From assembly GCA_012518115.1 (NCBI GenBank), contig JAAYTD010000087.1, positions 1 to 64,000 on the forward strand: a DNA stretch of 64,000 bases, written 5' to 3'. How positions within the stretch are numbered: position 1 is the first letter of the stretch; every line of letters starts with the position of its first letter. The notes under the pieces are model-generated. The model was not told the origin of the DNA. It ran no database searches and worked only from the letters and a program-made list of their open reading frames with translations. Source of the stretch: Ignavibacteria bacterium. GTDB taxonomy: Bacteria > Bacteroidota > Ignavibacteria > Kapaibacteriales > UBA2268. Below, one piece after another: positions 26,939 to 34,411 of this stretch. The translations under genes and the position numbers were made by a program.

Positions 26939-27736
26939 CTATTTATCAGGCAAAACGATACGGAAACCCGTAAATTCGTTGCGTTCGTCTGGAGAAAGAT
27001 TGCGGCGATACGCACTGCGGCAGTTTTGCCCAATGTTAAACCAACTAGCGCCACGCATCACGCGGAAAGTACCTGCTTCCGGTCCCGTAGGATTAGTTTG
27101 GCTACCACTGCTATAATCTCCATACCAGTCACTACACCATTCCCAAACATTGCCATGCATATCGTACAAGCCCCAAGCATTAGGTGCAAAACTACCTACA
27201 GGCAGAGTCTTTTCTCTATATTCACCATATTCACCTCCAGTGTACGGATAATTGCCATTATAATTTGCCTGCGAGGTGGTAAGATGTTCGCCAGTATTAA
27301 AGGGTGTAGTTGTTCCAGCACGGCAGGCATATTCCCATTCAGCTTCAGTTGGCAAACGGCACCCCATCCATTCAGCAAAGGCGACAGCATCGTGCCAACT
27401 TACATTTATTACCGGTCGCTTGCCTCGTCCCCAATTCCAATCGTACGGTTTCTCGCGACCAGTGGCTTCACAAAACATATCATACTGCTCAAAGGTTACT
27501 TCGTATTTGCTCATCTTAAAAGCACTTAAAGTTACCTGACGCTGAATTTCTTTATTACTTCTGCCATCCTCGCTTTCCGGACTGCCCATAGTAAATGTGC
27601 CAGCGGGAATAGAAACCCATTCGATAGTGGGCTTAGTTGGATCATTAGTGGGATCAATAACTTCGTCTTCTTTACAAGCAATAAACAACATTAAAAACAT
27701 AGAAAAAATTACTGCTACTCTTAAAACTTTTTTCAT
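26939..27736 (-). CDS. Formylglycine-generating-enzyme (SUMF1) family lipoprotein
   Basis: 265 residues. A lipoprotein signal (MFLMLFIAC, Cys 21) is followed by a linker and a full SUMF1/FGE-sulfatase fold: FTMGSPESEDG, KYEVTFEQYDMFC, RPVINVSWHDAVAFAEWMG, RLPTEAEWEYACRAG, GLYDMHGNVWEWCSDWYGD, RVMRGASW and FRIV. The C-terminal region has GQNCRSAYRR, where copper-binding Cys pairs lie in true FGE; only one Cys is visible there, so sulfatase activation is doubtful. Many such lipoproteins are binding rather than catalytic. It is clearly richer in G+C than its neighbours (52% in 27061-27120). No sulfatase gene is present. Confidence 0.88.
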   Translation of the reverse strand: MKKVLRVAVIFSMFLMLFIACKEDEVIDPTNDPTKPTIEWVSIPAGTFTMGSPESEDGRSNKEIQRQVTLSAFKMSKYEVTFEQYDMFCEATGREKPYDWNWGRGKRPVINVSWHDAVAFAEWMGCRLPTEAEWEYACRAGTTTPFNTGEHLTTSQANYNGNYPYTGGEYGEYREKTLPVGSFAPNAWGLYDMHGNVWEWCSDWYGDYSSGSQTNPTGPEAGTFRVMRGASWFNIGQNCRSAYRRNLSPDERNEFTGFRIVLPDK

Positions 27737-27806
27737 TGCGTTATCCTAAATTTATTGAAAAAATATTATTTATAATTCCAAAAATACAAAAATAATATGA
27801 GATAAC

Positions 27807-27839
27807 AAAAAAGGCTGTATCCTAAAATGGAAACAGCCT
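27807..27839 (-). terminator. Intrinsic terminator of the 27910-28692 gene
   Basis: AGGCTGT (27812-27818) pairs with ACAGCCT (27833-27839), with inner CC/GG pairing, followed by a T run on the minus strand. Confidence 0.8.
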
Positions 27840-27909
27840 AATTCATGTATCATTAAAAGTTCAAGCTACTTTTCACTAGCTCTAGCTAGCTATAAAATTA
27901 TTTTTCATC

Positions 27910-28692
27910 TTAAAACGCCGGCAACTCTTGCTCATTTATAACTTGTTCATAAATCAAAGCGCTATCTTTCGCTGAAGGAGTAACCTTAAAGTATTGTTGA
28001 TACTTAATCAAGCCTACACCTTGTTTAAAATAAAATATATTTGTTCTAACTCCTGAACTATGAGAAGAACTTGAATTATTGTATGTAAATTTCTTACAGT
28101 CTTTATAACGTTTAAGATCATTTCCGTCAAGTTCAACATCTACAATATAGTATCCCGGACATTCGTATAAAAGACTTTCTTCACGTTTGATTTCAGGATC
28201 AAGTATATTAATACTTCTATCCAAGATGTAATAATTTGACGAAGTTTCAGTAAAAGTTGTAGGTAGTTCCCCTTCCCATGTTACTGACTCATTGCCATAA
28301 GCATCTACAATTAGATAGCTACCATATAGTAGTTTATTTTCCATATAAAAATAAGCTAGATCATTTGTTGTAAGATAACAAAGCGCTTTATATTTGTATT
28401 TCCCGTCGCCAACACCTTTGTCATATTCTCTAATAGGCAAAATTTTCTGGTCTATTATGACGTTATCAACTAATATGTTTTTTATGAACTTATCTGGTTT
28501 TTCTTCCTCACCTATATTTTTTTTAAATTTCCAACTTTTGTTAAGCATTAAAGGAATTATTGTTTCACTCGCATCATCACGAATATATAAAGTTAGATCA
28601 TCTGATGGTGAAACTGGTTTGTTATTATCGTTACAAGCTGAAAATATAAATGTTAATAACAATACAAGTAATAAATTATTTAGCTTCCTCAT
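27910..28692 (-). CDS. Lipoprotein of unknown function
   Basis: 260 residues with a lipobox FIFSAC (Cys 20) followed by NDNNKPVSPSDD. The mature part is beta-rich with many Tyr and Lys residues (for example KYKALCYLTTNDLAYFYMEN, NYYILDRSINIL, TNIFYFKQGVGLIKYQQY). The last block resembles proteins of Bacteroidota/Chlorobiota that report a flat solvent-exposed sheet after a 'GVGLIKY' strand. I do not recognise a named family. It has its own terminator and probably its own promoter. A CAAAGATA (minus TATCTTTG) lies at 28741-28748, without a clear -33. Confidence 0.6.
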   Translation of the reverse strand: MRKLNNLLLVLLLTFIFSACNDNNKPVSPSDDLTLYIRDDASETIIPLMLNKSWKFKKNIGEEEKPDKFIKNILVDNVIIDQKILPIREYDKGVGDGKYKYKALCYLTTNDLAYFYMENKLLYGSYLIVDAYGNESVTWEGELPTTFTETSSNYYILDRSINILDPEIKREESLLYECPGYYIVDVELDGNDLKRYKDCKKFTYNNSSSSHSSGVRTNIFYFKQGVGLIKYQQYFKVTPSAKDSALIYEQVINEQELPAF

Positions 28693-28893
28693 TTTTTATA
28701 TCCTAAAAATATTATTTTCCAAACTATAAGATAGATTTTACAAAGATAATAAAAAAAATATAAAAAATTATAATTAATAGCATTTATTTTTAATATGTGG
28801 AAAATTCTTTTACTTTTTACATCAAAAAACAACAAATTTGATTAAAATATTAGACATTTTGTGTATCTTTGATAATTTATATGGATAAAAAAA

Positions 28894-30618
28894 ATGCTTA
28901 ACAAGCTGCTCATAAACAATTTTATTATAATAGAAAAAGTTCTTATAGAGTTCCAAAAAGGTTTCAATATCATAATTGGCGAAACAGGAGCGGGCAAATC
29001 AATTGTTATTGATGCAATGATGTTGTTGTTTGGCGATAAAGCTTCTATTGATCTTATTCGTCAAGGTGCAAATAAAGCTATTATTGAAGCTAGTTTTACA
29101 TTTGAAAATGAAGCTAATATACTAGAAATACTAAAAGATGATCAATTTGACGTAGAAACTAATGAAATTATAATCAGACGTGAAATTCCTTTGAAAGGTA
29201 ATTCACGTTGTTTTATAAACGATACACCTGTAACATTATCTACAATAAAGAATTACAGCAAATATTTTGTTGATTTTTATGGACAAAACTCGCAACACAA
29301 ACTATTAGAAAAAGAGAATCAATTGTCTTTTTTAGATAACTTTATAGAAAACAAATCGTTAATAGATAATTATAACAGAATTTATAGCAAATTGAAGCAA
29401 ACAATTGATGAATTTAATACATTGAAACTCAAAAAGAAATCTGATATGCAGCAAACAGCACTTTTTGAAGCTCAATTAAATGAAATCAATGAAGTTAATC
29501 CACAGTTAGAAGAAGATATAAATTTAGAAAATGAACTAAAATTATTAGAAAACGCTGAACTTTTAGTTTCGCTATCTAATAATTTTTCAAGTTGCTTAAA
29601 TGATAATGACAACACTACTTCAGCATACACAAGATTATTAGATGCAAAAAAATATTTAACAGATTTATTAAATTTTGACAATAAATTTGAAACGTATTTA
29701 TCTGAATTTGAATCTGCTTTAATTGCAATAGATGAAACGGTAAAATTTGTTAATAACTATGCTGACAATATAGAATTTAATCCTGCAAGAATTGAAGAAA
29801 TTAGAATACGATTTTCAAAAATAAGAAAACTACAGAAAAAATACGGAGAAATTTCTGATATTATAAAACTTAAAGAAGAATTAGAACAAAAACTATCGCT
29901 TATTGAAAACTACGATATTATTTTAAGCGACATTCAAAAAGATATTGATAAACAAAAATTGGAGCTAGCAGATATAGCCTTAAAGCTACATAATGAGCGT
30001 TATAAGTATGCTAAAATTTTAGAAGTTAAATTGGTTGAGAAATTACAAGAGCTAGCTATTAAAGATGCAGTTTTTGAGATAAAATTTTCTACTGATGAAG
30101 TTACAAAAGAAGAATTTCTAAATAACGAAATAATCTCTATTTCTTATGAAAACAAGTATATTAAAGCAAATTTTTCAGGAATTGACAACATAGAATTTTA
30201 TATTTCTACCAATAAAGGTGAACCTACTGCCCCATTAGTAGATACAGTTTCGGGCGGTGAATTTTCACGAATAATGTTAGCTTTGAAATCTATAATTGCA
30301 GGTTTTGATAATATTCCTATTTTGATTTTTGATGAAATTGATACAGGTATTAGTGGTCGTATCGCTCAAAAAGTTGGTTTAAATATGCGAGAACTATCTA
30401 AGTATCATCAAATTATATCTGTTACGCATTTGCCTCAAATAGCTGCTCTTAGTGATAATTGTGTGGTAATTTCTAAGCGAGAAGAAAACAATAGAGTTAC
30501 CACTTCTGCAAAACAATTATCATATACAGATAAAGTTAATGAAATAGCAAAAATGTTAAGCGGCGAAAATATAACAGAAGCTGCAAGAAAAAGTGCTGAA
30601 GAATTGATAAAAATATAG
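28894..30618 (+). CDS. recN: DNA repair protein RecN
   Basis: SMC-like ATPase acting in double-strand break repair; 574 residues. Walker A is IIIGETGAGKSIVIDA (residue ~30), the ABC signature is VSGGEFSRIMLALK, and Walker B is PILIFDEIDTGISG. A long coiled coil lies between (residues ~150-370). HLPQIAALSD is the D-loop/H region. TATCTTTG at 28864-28871 may be the -7 box, with a TTG 23 bases upstream, slightly farther than usual. It ends 58 bases before panB on the same strand. Confidence 0.96.
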   Translation: MLNKLLINNFIIIEKVLIEFQKGFNIIIGETGAGKSIVIDAMMLLFGDKASIDLIRQGANKAIIEASFTFENEANILEILKDDQFDVETNEIIIRREIPLKGNSRCFINDTPVTLSTIKNYSKYFVDFYGQNSQHKLLEKENQLSFLDNFIENKSLIDNYNRIYSKLKQTIDEFNTLKLKKKSDMQQTALFEAQLNEINEVNPQLEEDINLENELKLLENAELLVSLSNNFSSCLNDNDNTTSAYTRLLDAKKYLTDLLNFDNKFETYLSEFESALIAIDETVKFVNNYADNIEFNPARIEEIRIRFSKIRKLQKKYGEISDIIKLKEELEQKLSLIENYDIILSDIQKDIDKQKLELADIALKLHNERYKYAKILEVKLVEKLQELAIKDAVFEIKFSTDEVTKEEFLNNEIISISYENKYIKANFSGIDNIEFYISTNKGEPTAPLVDTVSGGEFSRIMLALKSIIAGFDNIPILIFDEIDTGISGRIAQKVGLNMRELSKYHQIISVTHLPQIAALSDNCVVISKREENNRVTTSAKQLSYTDKVNEIAKMLSGENITEAARKSAEELIKI

Positions 30619-30676
30619 TTTTTTTGTTTAACTTTGAATATAATATTTTTTAATACTTCTATAAAACAATAATAAG

Positions 30677-31504
30677 ATGAATTATTTAAATGACAAATAT
30701 AATTTAGGAGCAATTACAACGGAACGTTTGCGTGAGATGAAAGCTGACGGAAGAAAAATATGTTGTATTACTGCTTACGATGCTCTTTTTGCAAAAATAT
30801 TTGAAGAAGCAGGAGTAGATTTAATTCTTGTTGGCGATTCGCTTGCCAATATTGTACAAGGCAAGGAAACTACTCTTTCCGTTACCTTAAAAGAGATGAT
30901 TTATCACACAAAAGCCGTTACTTCAGTAGCAAAACGACCTTTAGTTGTTGCTGATATGCCTTTTATGTCCTATCAAGTTAATATTGATGAAGCTGTTAAC
31001 AACGCAGGAAGATTGCTAAAAGAAGCGAATTGCGATGCTGTGAAACTTGAAGGTTGCACTGAAAAAATTCTAACTGCTGTAAAAACAATGACGGAAATTG
31101 GAATACCAGTTTTAGGACATTTAGGGCTAACGCCACAAAGTATAAATAAATTTGGGACATACAAAGCTCGTGGAACTGATAAAGCAGAAGCTGAAAAAAT
31201 TTTTTCAGATGCTATACAACTTGAAGATGCCGGCGCTTGTGCAGTAGTGTTAGAAAAAATTCCGGCTGATTTAGGCAAAAGTATTTCTGAAAATTTATCA
31301 ATACCAACAATAGGAATAGGAGCAGGAAAATACTGTGATGGTCAAGTTCTTGTTTATGCTGATATGCTTGGCATTAACATAGATTTTAAGCCACGCTTTG
31401 TAAGACGTTATGCAGAGCTCCATGAAGTTATAAAAAAAGCAGTAGAACAGTATGCCAGCGATGTCATTAATTCAAATTTTCCAACAGATAAAGAAAGTTA
31501 CTAA
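30677..31504 (+). CDS. panB: 3-methyl-2-oxobutanoate hydroxymethyltransferase
   Basis: First committed enzyme of pantothenate synthesis, using methylene-tetrahydrofolate. The 275 residues show CCITAYDALFAKIFEEAGVD, ILVGDSLANIVQGKETTL, VKLEGC, GHLGLTPQS and PTIGIGAGKYCDGQVLVYADMLG, all standard blocks. panC and panD are not in the window. It is followed 17 bases later by a small lipoprotein gene. Confidence 0.96.
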   Translation: MNYLNDKYNLGAITTERLREMKADGRKICCITAYDALFAKIFEEAGVDLILVGDSLANIVQGKETTLSVTLKEMIYHTKAVTSVAKRPLVVADMPFMSYQVNIDEAVNNAGRLLKEANCDAVKLEGCTEKILTAVKTMTEIGIPVLGHLGLTPQSINKFGTYKARGTDKAEAEKIFSDAIQLEDAGACAVVLEKIPADLGKSISENLSIPTIGIGAGKYCDGQVLVYADMLGINIDFKPRFVRRYAELHEVIKKAVEQYASDVINSNFPTDKESY

Positions 31505-31521
31505 CTATAAAATATAAAAAA

Positions 31522-31932
31522 ATGAAAAAAAATATTTTGATACGTAAAATTATACTATTATCTTCCATTAGTGTTTTTATCACTACTGTGCTAATATCGG
31601 CTTGTTCTTGGACAACCGGCGGTGAAGATATTGTTTTTCCACAAGAAAACATCAGCTATATGCACCATGTAAAACCATTTTTATCGCTAAATTGCTCATA
31701 CTCGCCTTGTCATAGCGATTACAATAGAGCTGGCGGCTATGCTTTTACAGAGTATTGGACTTTATTTGAAACAGGCGGTTTTGTTGTACCGGGCAACCCC
31801 GACGCTAGTAGATTAGTACAAATTTTAGAAGAAAAGCTACCTCACTTTACTTATTTCTATCGTGGCAATATAAATAATGATCATATAAGAGGTGTAAGAC
31901 GTTGGATTGAAGAAGGAGCAATTAACAATTAG
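31522..31932 (+). CDS. Small lipoprotein with cytochrome c-like CX4CH motif
   Basis: 136 residues. An N-terminal lipoprotein signal (TVLISAC, Cys ~28) precedes a domain resembling the PSCyt1/cytochrome c-like type: YMHHVKPFLSLNCSYSPCHSDYNRAGG, then SRLVQILEEKLPHF and HIRGVRRWIEEGAINN. The ending RxWIxxGAxxN is typical of that domain. The haem-type motif is CSYSPCH (two Cys spaced by four), not the usual CXXCH, so covalent haem is uncertain. It lies just after panB. An electron-transfer role is only inference. Confidence 0.65.
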   Translation: MKKNILIRKIILLSSISVFITTVLISACSWTTGGEDIVFPQENISYMHHVKPFLSLNCSYSPCHSDYNRAGGYAFTEYWTLFETGGFVVPGNPDASRLVQILEEKLPHFTYFYRGNINNDHIRGVRRWIEEGAINN

Positions 31933-31977
31933 AAGTGTGGATTTTTTTCAACAAATAACAATTTAAACAATAAATAG

Positions 31978-32008
31978 TTGTAGTTGATAAAAAAAATTGT
32001 TATTTTTG
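31978..32008 (+). promoter_or_regulatory. Bacteroidota-type promoter of gap
   Basis: TTG (31978-31980), exactly 20 bases, then TATTTTTG (32001-32008), 41 bases before the gap ATG. Confidence 0.8.
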
Positions 32009-32049
32009 TACTTATTTAATTTTCTTTCATTTTAAAAACAGGAGAAGAC

Positions 32050-33051
32050 ATGTCATTAAAACTTGCAATTAATGGCTTTGGCAGAATAGGTAGATTAGTT
32101 TTAAGAGAATTAATGTACCGCAATAGTGATGTAGAAATCGTAGGTATTAACGATTTAACAAGTGCTGAAACTTTAGCACATTTATTTAAATATGATTCTG
32201 TGCATGGAAAATTCGATGGAACTATTTCTGTAGATGGAAATGCAATAATTATAAATTCTAAAAGAATTCCTATTTCAGCAGAACGTTCAATAGAATCAAT
32301 TCCTTGGAAAAACGTTGATATTGTTCTTGAATCAACAGGAGCTTTTACAGATAAAGAAAGTTTAGAAAAACATTTAGCTTCCTCAGGAGCAAAAAAAGTT
32401 GTTCTTTCCGCTCCTGCTAAAGGTAACTTAGATGCAACAATCGTTTTAGGTGTAAATGACGATGTGCTTACTGGAAATGAAAAAACATTATCAAATGCAT
32501 CTTGTACCACTAACTGTTTAGCACCTATGGTAAAAGTTCTACACAAAAAATTTGGCGTAGAAAACGGTTTTATGTGTACTATTCATGCTTATACAAATGA
32601 CCAACGTATTTTGGATTTACCTCATAAAGATTTAAGACGTGCAAGAAGTGCAGCTATTAACTCTATTCCAACTTCTACAGGTGCAGCAAAAGCAGTAGGA
32701 CTTGTTATGCCTGAACTTCAAGGGAAATTACAAGGTTATTCTATTCGTGTACCTGTGCCAGATGGTTCAATCACAGATTTTACAGCTACTTTAAAAACAG
32801 AAGTTACTAAAGAAGAAATTAACAATGCTATGAAAGAAGCTTCTGAAACATACTTAAAAGGTATTATGGAATATTCCACTGAACCTCTTGTTTCAACAGA
32901 TGTTTTAGGAAATAAGCATTCATGTATTTTAGATTCTGCACTTACAGATGTTATAGGCGGAAAAGGTACATTAGTTAAGGTAGTTGGTTGGTACGACAAT
33001 GAATGTGGATATTCTAATAGAATAGCAGATTTAATTTTAAAGATTGGTTAA
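32050..33051 (+). CDS. gap: Glyceraldehyde-3-phosphate dehydrogenase, type I
   Basis: Glycolytic enzyme of 333 residues that oxidises glyceraldehyde 3-phosphate with NAD. Its features are [18 protein letters not shown] (Rossmann), the catalytic cysteine in [45 protein letters not shown] and [16 protein letters not shown] site sits 6 bases before the ATG. The promoter and terminator around it define a single-gene transcript. Confidence 0.98.
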   Translation: MSLKLAINGFGRIGRLVLRELMYRNSDVEIVGINDLTSAETLAHLFKYDSVHGKFDGTISVDGNAIIINSKRIPISAERSIESIPWKNVDIVLESTGAFTDKESLEKHLASSGAKKVVLSAPAKGNLDATIVLGVNDDVLTGNEKTLSNASCTTNCLAPMVKVLHKKFGVENGFMCTIHAYTNDQRILDLPHKDLRRARSAAINSIPTSTGAAKAVGLVMPELQGKLQGYSIRVPVPDGSITDFTATLKTEVTKEEINNAMKEASETYLKGIMEYSTEPLVSTDVLGNKHSCILDSALTDVIGGKGTLVKVVGWYDNECGYSNRIADLILKIG

Positions 33052-33107
33052 TTAAGAAAAAGTATTATTAAAATTCTATATTTTTGATAATTACTTTATA
33101 CATTTCG

Positions 33108-33151
33108 CATCTTGTGTACTTTTCTAAAATAAAAGTGTGCAAGATGTTTTT
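33108..33151 (+). terminator. Long intrinsic terminator after gap
   Basis: A 16-bp uninterrupted stem (33108-33123 with 33131-33146, three G.U pairs), a 7-base loop and five T. It lies between gap and the SDR gene and rules out the in-frame start at 33084 for that gene. Confidence 0.9.
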
Positions 33152-33170
33152 ATTTATTATAAATCGTAGT

Positions 33171-33890
33171 ATGAAAAAAACAATTTTGATTACAGGAGCA
33201 GCTAAGCGTATAGGTGCTTCTTTAGTAAAAAAATTTCATCAAAAAGGTTGGAATATCATTCTTCATTACAATACTTCTGCACAAGAAGCAGAAGAACTCA
33301 AAAATAGTTTAACAAACGATGACAATAAAATTGTTGCTATTCGAGCTGATTTACAAAAAGAAGCCGATATAATTAATCTTTTCAAAGAAGCACAAACTCA
33401 CTTTGAAGAAATTGATGTTTTAATTAATAACGCAGCTGTTTTTCCACCTAAAAAAGAATTAAAAGATACAAGTGTAGATTTTTGGGACAATGTATTTGAT
33501 ATAAACTTAAGAGCACAATTTATAACAACACGTGAATTTGTAAAACACTCATCTAAGAACGCTAAAGTTATTAATTTTGCTTCATTAGGCGGACTTGAAA
33601 TATGGGAAAAACGTATATCTTATAATGTTTCAAAATCCGCTGTTATTCAATTAACAAAAGCACTTGCACGAGAACTAGCTCCTAATATCGCAGTTAATTG
33701 TATCTGTCCGGGCTTGGTAAAAATTGATGAAAATTATTTCTCTATACCTGAAGAAAATATTCCTATGAAACGTTATGCTACGATTGATGATGTTTTTGAA
33801 TTAGCTTATTTTTTATCTACTTGCACGAATTATATTACAGGACAGATTATAAGTGTGGACGGCGGGATGAGTTTGAAAAAGAATATTTAG
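33171..33890 (+). CDS. Short-chain dehydrogenase/reductase, pteridine-reductase-like
   Basis: 239 residues from the ATG at 33171. The cofactor motif is ILITGAAKRIGASLVKKF; the TGAxxRIG form (Arg instead of the middle Gly) is seen in pteridine reductase/FolM-type SDRs and implies NADPH. Later come LINNAAVFPP, the YNVSK catalytic pair with Ser in FASLGG, and the C-terminal YITGQIISVDGGMSL. Substrate is not determined; a 3-oxoacyl-ACP reductase is the alternative. Upstream in-frame start codons lie before the terminator of gap and are rejected. Confidence 0.82.
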   Translation: MKKTILITGAAKRIGASLVKKFHQKGWNIILHYNTSAQEAEELKNSLTNDDNKIVAIRADLQKEADIINLFKEAQTHFEEIDVLINNAAVFPPKKELKDTSVDFWDNVFDINLRAQFITTREFVKHSSKNAKVINFASLGGLEIWEKRISYNVSKSAVIQLTKALARELAPNIAVNCICPGLVKIDENYFSIPEENIPMKRYATIDDVFELAYFLSTCTNYITGQIISVDGGMSLKKNI

Positions 33891-33932
33891 CTGCTTTTTT
33901 ACAAACTTATTTTCTATTTTTTATATAAAAAG

Positions 33933-33963
33933 TTGCTAATTTCAAAAAAATGTTGTATATTTG
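33933..33963 (+). promoter_or_regulatory. Promoter of small RNA copy 1
   Basis: TTG (33933-33935), 20 bases, TATATTTG (33956-33963). The same spacing is kept in all three copies. Confidence 0.8.
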
Positions 33964-33974
33964 TAATTAAAAAT

Positions 33975-34074
33975 AGGTTTGTAGTGAACTGAGCTGCTTC
34001 CCTCATTCGTAAGAATGAGTTTCTTTGTAAAAAGAAATCGAAGGAAGCCGTGTGAAGCACTATGAACCTTTTTT
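33975..34074 (+). ncRNA. Tandem structured small RNA, copy 1
   Basis: About 100 nt, first of three. Closing helix P1 is AGGTTTGTAGTG (33975-33986) with CACTATGAACCT (34058-34069), followed by six T, so P1 doubles as an intrinsic terminator. Inside: P2 GCTTCC (33996-34001) with GGAAGC (34043-34048). P3 is CTCATTC-GTAA-GAATGAG (34002-34019) and P4 is TTTCTTT-GTAA-AAAGAAA (34020-34037). Both loops are GNRA tetraloops. P2, P3 and P4 form a three-way junction. No ORF is shared among copies and there is no ribosome binding site. I know no named RNA family with this layout; function unknown. Confidence 0.85.
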
Positions 34075-34082
34075 ATAAAAAA

Positions 34083-34113
34083 TTGATTGTTTCAAAAAAA
34101 TATTGTATATTTG
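34083..34113 (+). promoter_or_regulatory. Promoter of small RNA copy 2
   Basis: TTG (34083-34085), 20 bases, TATATTTG (34106-34113), 4 bases before the first base of helix P1. Confidence 0.8.
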
Positions 34114-34117
34114 TAAT

Positions 34118-34220
34118 AGGTTTATAGTGAACTGAGCAAGCTCCCCCGCTTGAAAGAGTGAGTTTCTTTGTAAAAAGAAATCGGTAGGGAGCCACGTGTG
34201 AAGCACTATAAACCTTTTTT
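34118..34220 (+). ncRNA. Tandem structured small RNA, copy 2
   Basis: About 103 nt. P1 is AGGTTTATAGTG (34118-34129) with CACTATAAACCT (34204-34215) plus a T tail. P2 is GCTCCC (34140-34145) with GGGAGC (34187-34192). P3 is CGCTT-GAAA-GAGTG (34147-34151 and 34156-34160). P4 is TTTCTTT-GTAA-AAAGAAA (34163-34180). Compared with copy 1, P1 exchanges two G.U pairs for A-U pairs, P2 exchanges U-A for C-G, and P3 changes most of its sequence yet still folds. The internal loop AACTGAG (5') and GTGTGAAG (3') is identical to copy 1, which makes it a candidate functional core. Confidence 0.85.
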
Positions 34221-34228
34221 ATAAAAAA

Positions 34229-34259
34229 TTGCTGATTTCAAAAAAATATTGTATATTTG
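34229..34259 (+). promoter_or_regulatory. Promoter of small RNA copy 3
   Basis: TTG (34229-34231), 20 bases, TATATTTG (34252-34259). Confidence 0.8.
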
Positions 34260-34263
34260 TAAT

Positions 34264-34359
34264 AGGTTTATGGTACAAAGCAGGCTCCCCGCTCGAAAGA
34301 GTGAGTTTTTGGAAACAAAAATGATAGGAGCAAATGCTGTTACTATAAACCTTTTTTTT
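34264..34359 (+). ncRNA. Tandem structured small RNA, copy 3 (most diverged)
   Basis: About 96 nt. P1 is AGGTTTATGGTA (34264-34275) with TACTATAAACCT (34341-34352) plus eight T. Its last pair is A-U where the other copies have G-C. P2 is GCTCC (34284-34288) with GGAGC (34327-34331). P3 is CGCTC-GAAA-GAGTG (34290-34303). P4 is GTTTTTG-GAAA-CAAAAAT (34305-34322), different in nearly every base from the other copies but the same length and again a GNRA loop. The internal loop differs (ACAAAGCAG against AAATGCTG), so this copy may have lost or changed the core function. Confidence 0.82.
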
Positions 34360-34385
34360 ATATAAAAAATTGCTGATTTTTTAGT
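34360..34385 (+). repeat. Vestigial start of a fourth small RNA unit
   Basis: ATATAAAAAATTGCTGATTT repeats the segment at 34221-34239 that leads into the copy 3 promoter. The -7 box and RNA are absent. It marks where the tandem repeat ends, 27 bases before the convergent TonB receptor gene. Confidence 0.7.
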
Positions 34386-34411
34386 GTATTTCTTATAATT
34401 ATCATTCAAAA

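Noticed and set aside
33084-33170. N-terminal extension of the SDR protein
   Set aside because: The extension reads through the gap terminator hairpin; the Rossmann start follows the ATG at 33171.
33933-34385. Possible CRISPR array from regular repeats
   Set aside because: Units are about 150 bases, with promoters and terminators and related, not unique, inner sequence; no cas genes are near.
34206-34409. 67-codon minus-strand ORF over the small RNA array
   Set aside because: It is the complement of the structured RNA copies and spacer, has no ribosome binding site and is not repeated in the other copies.
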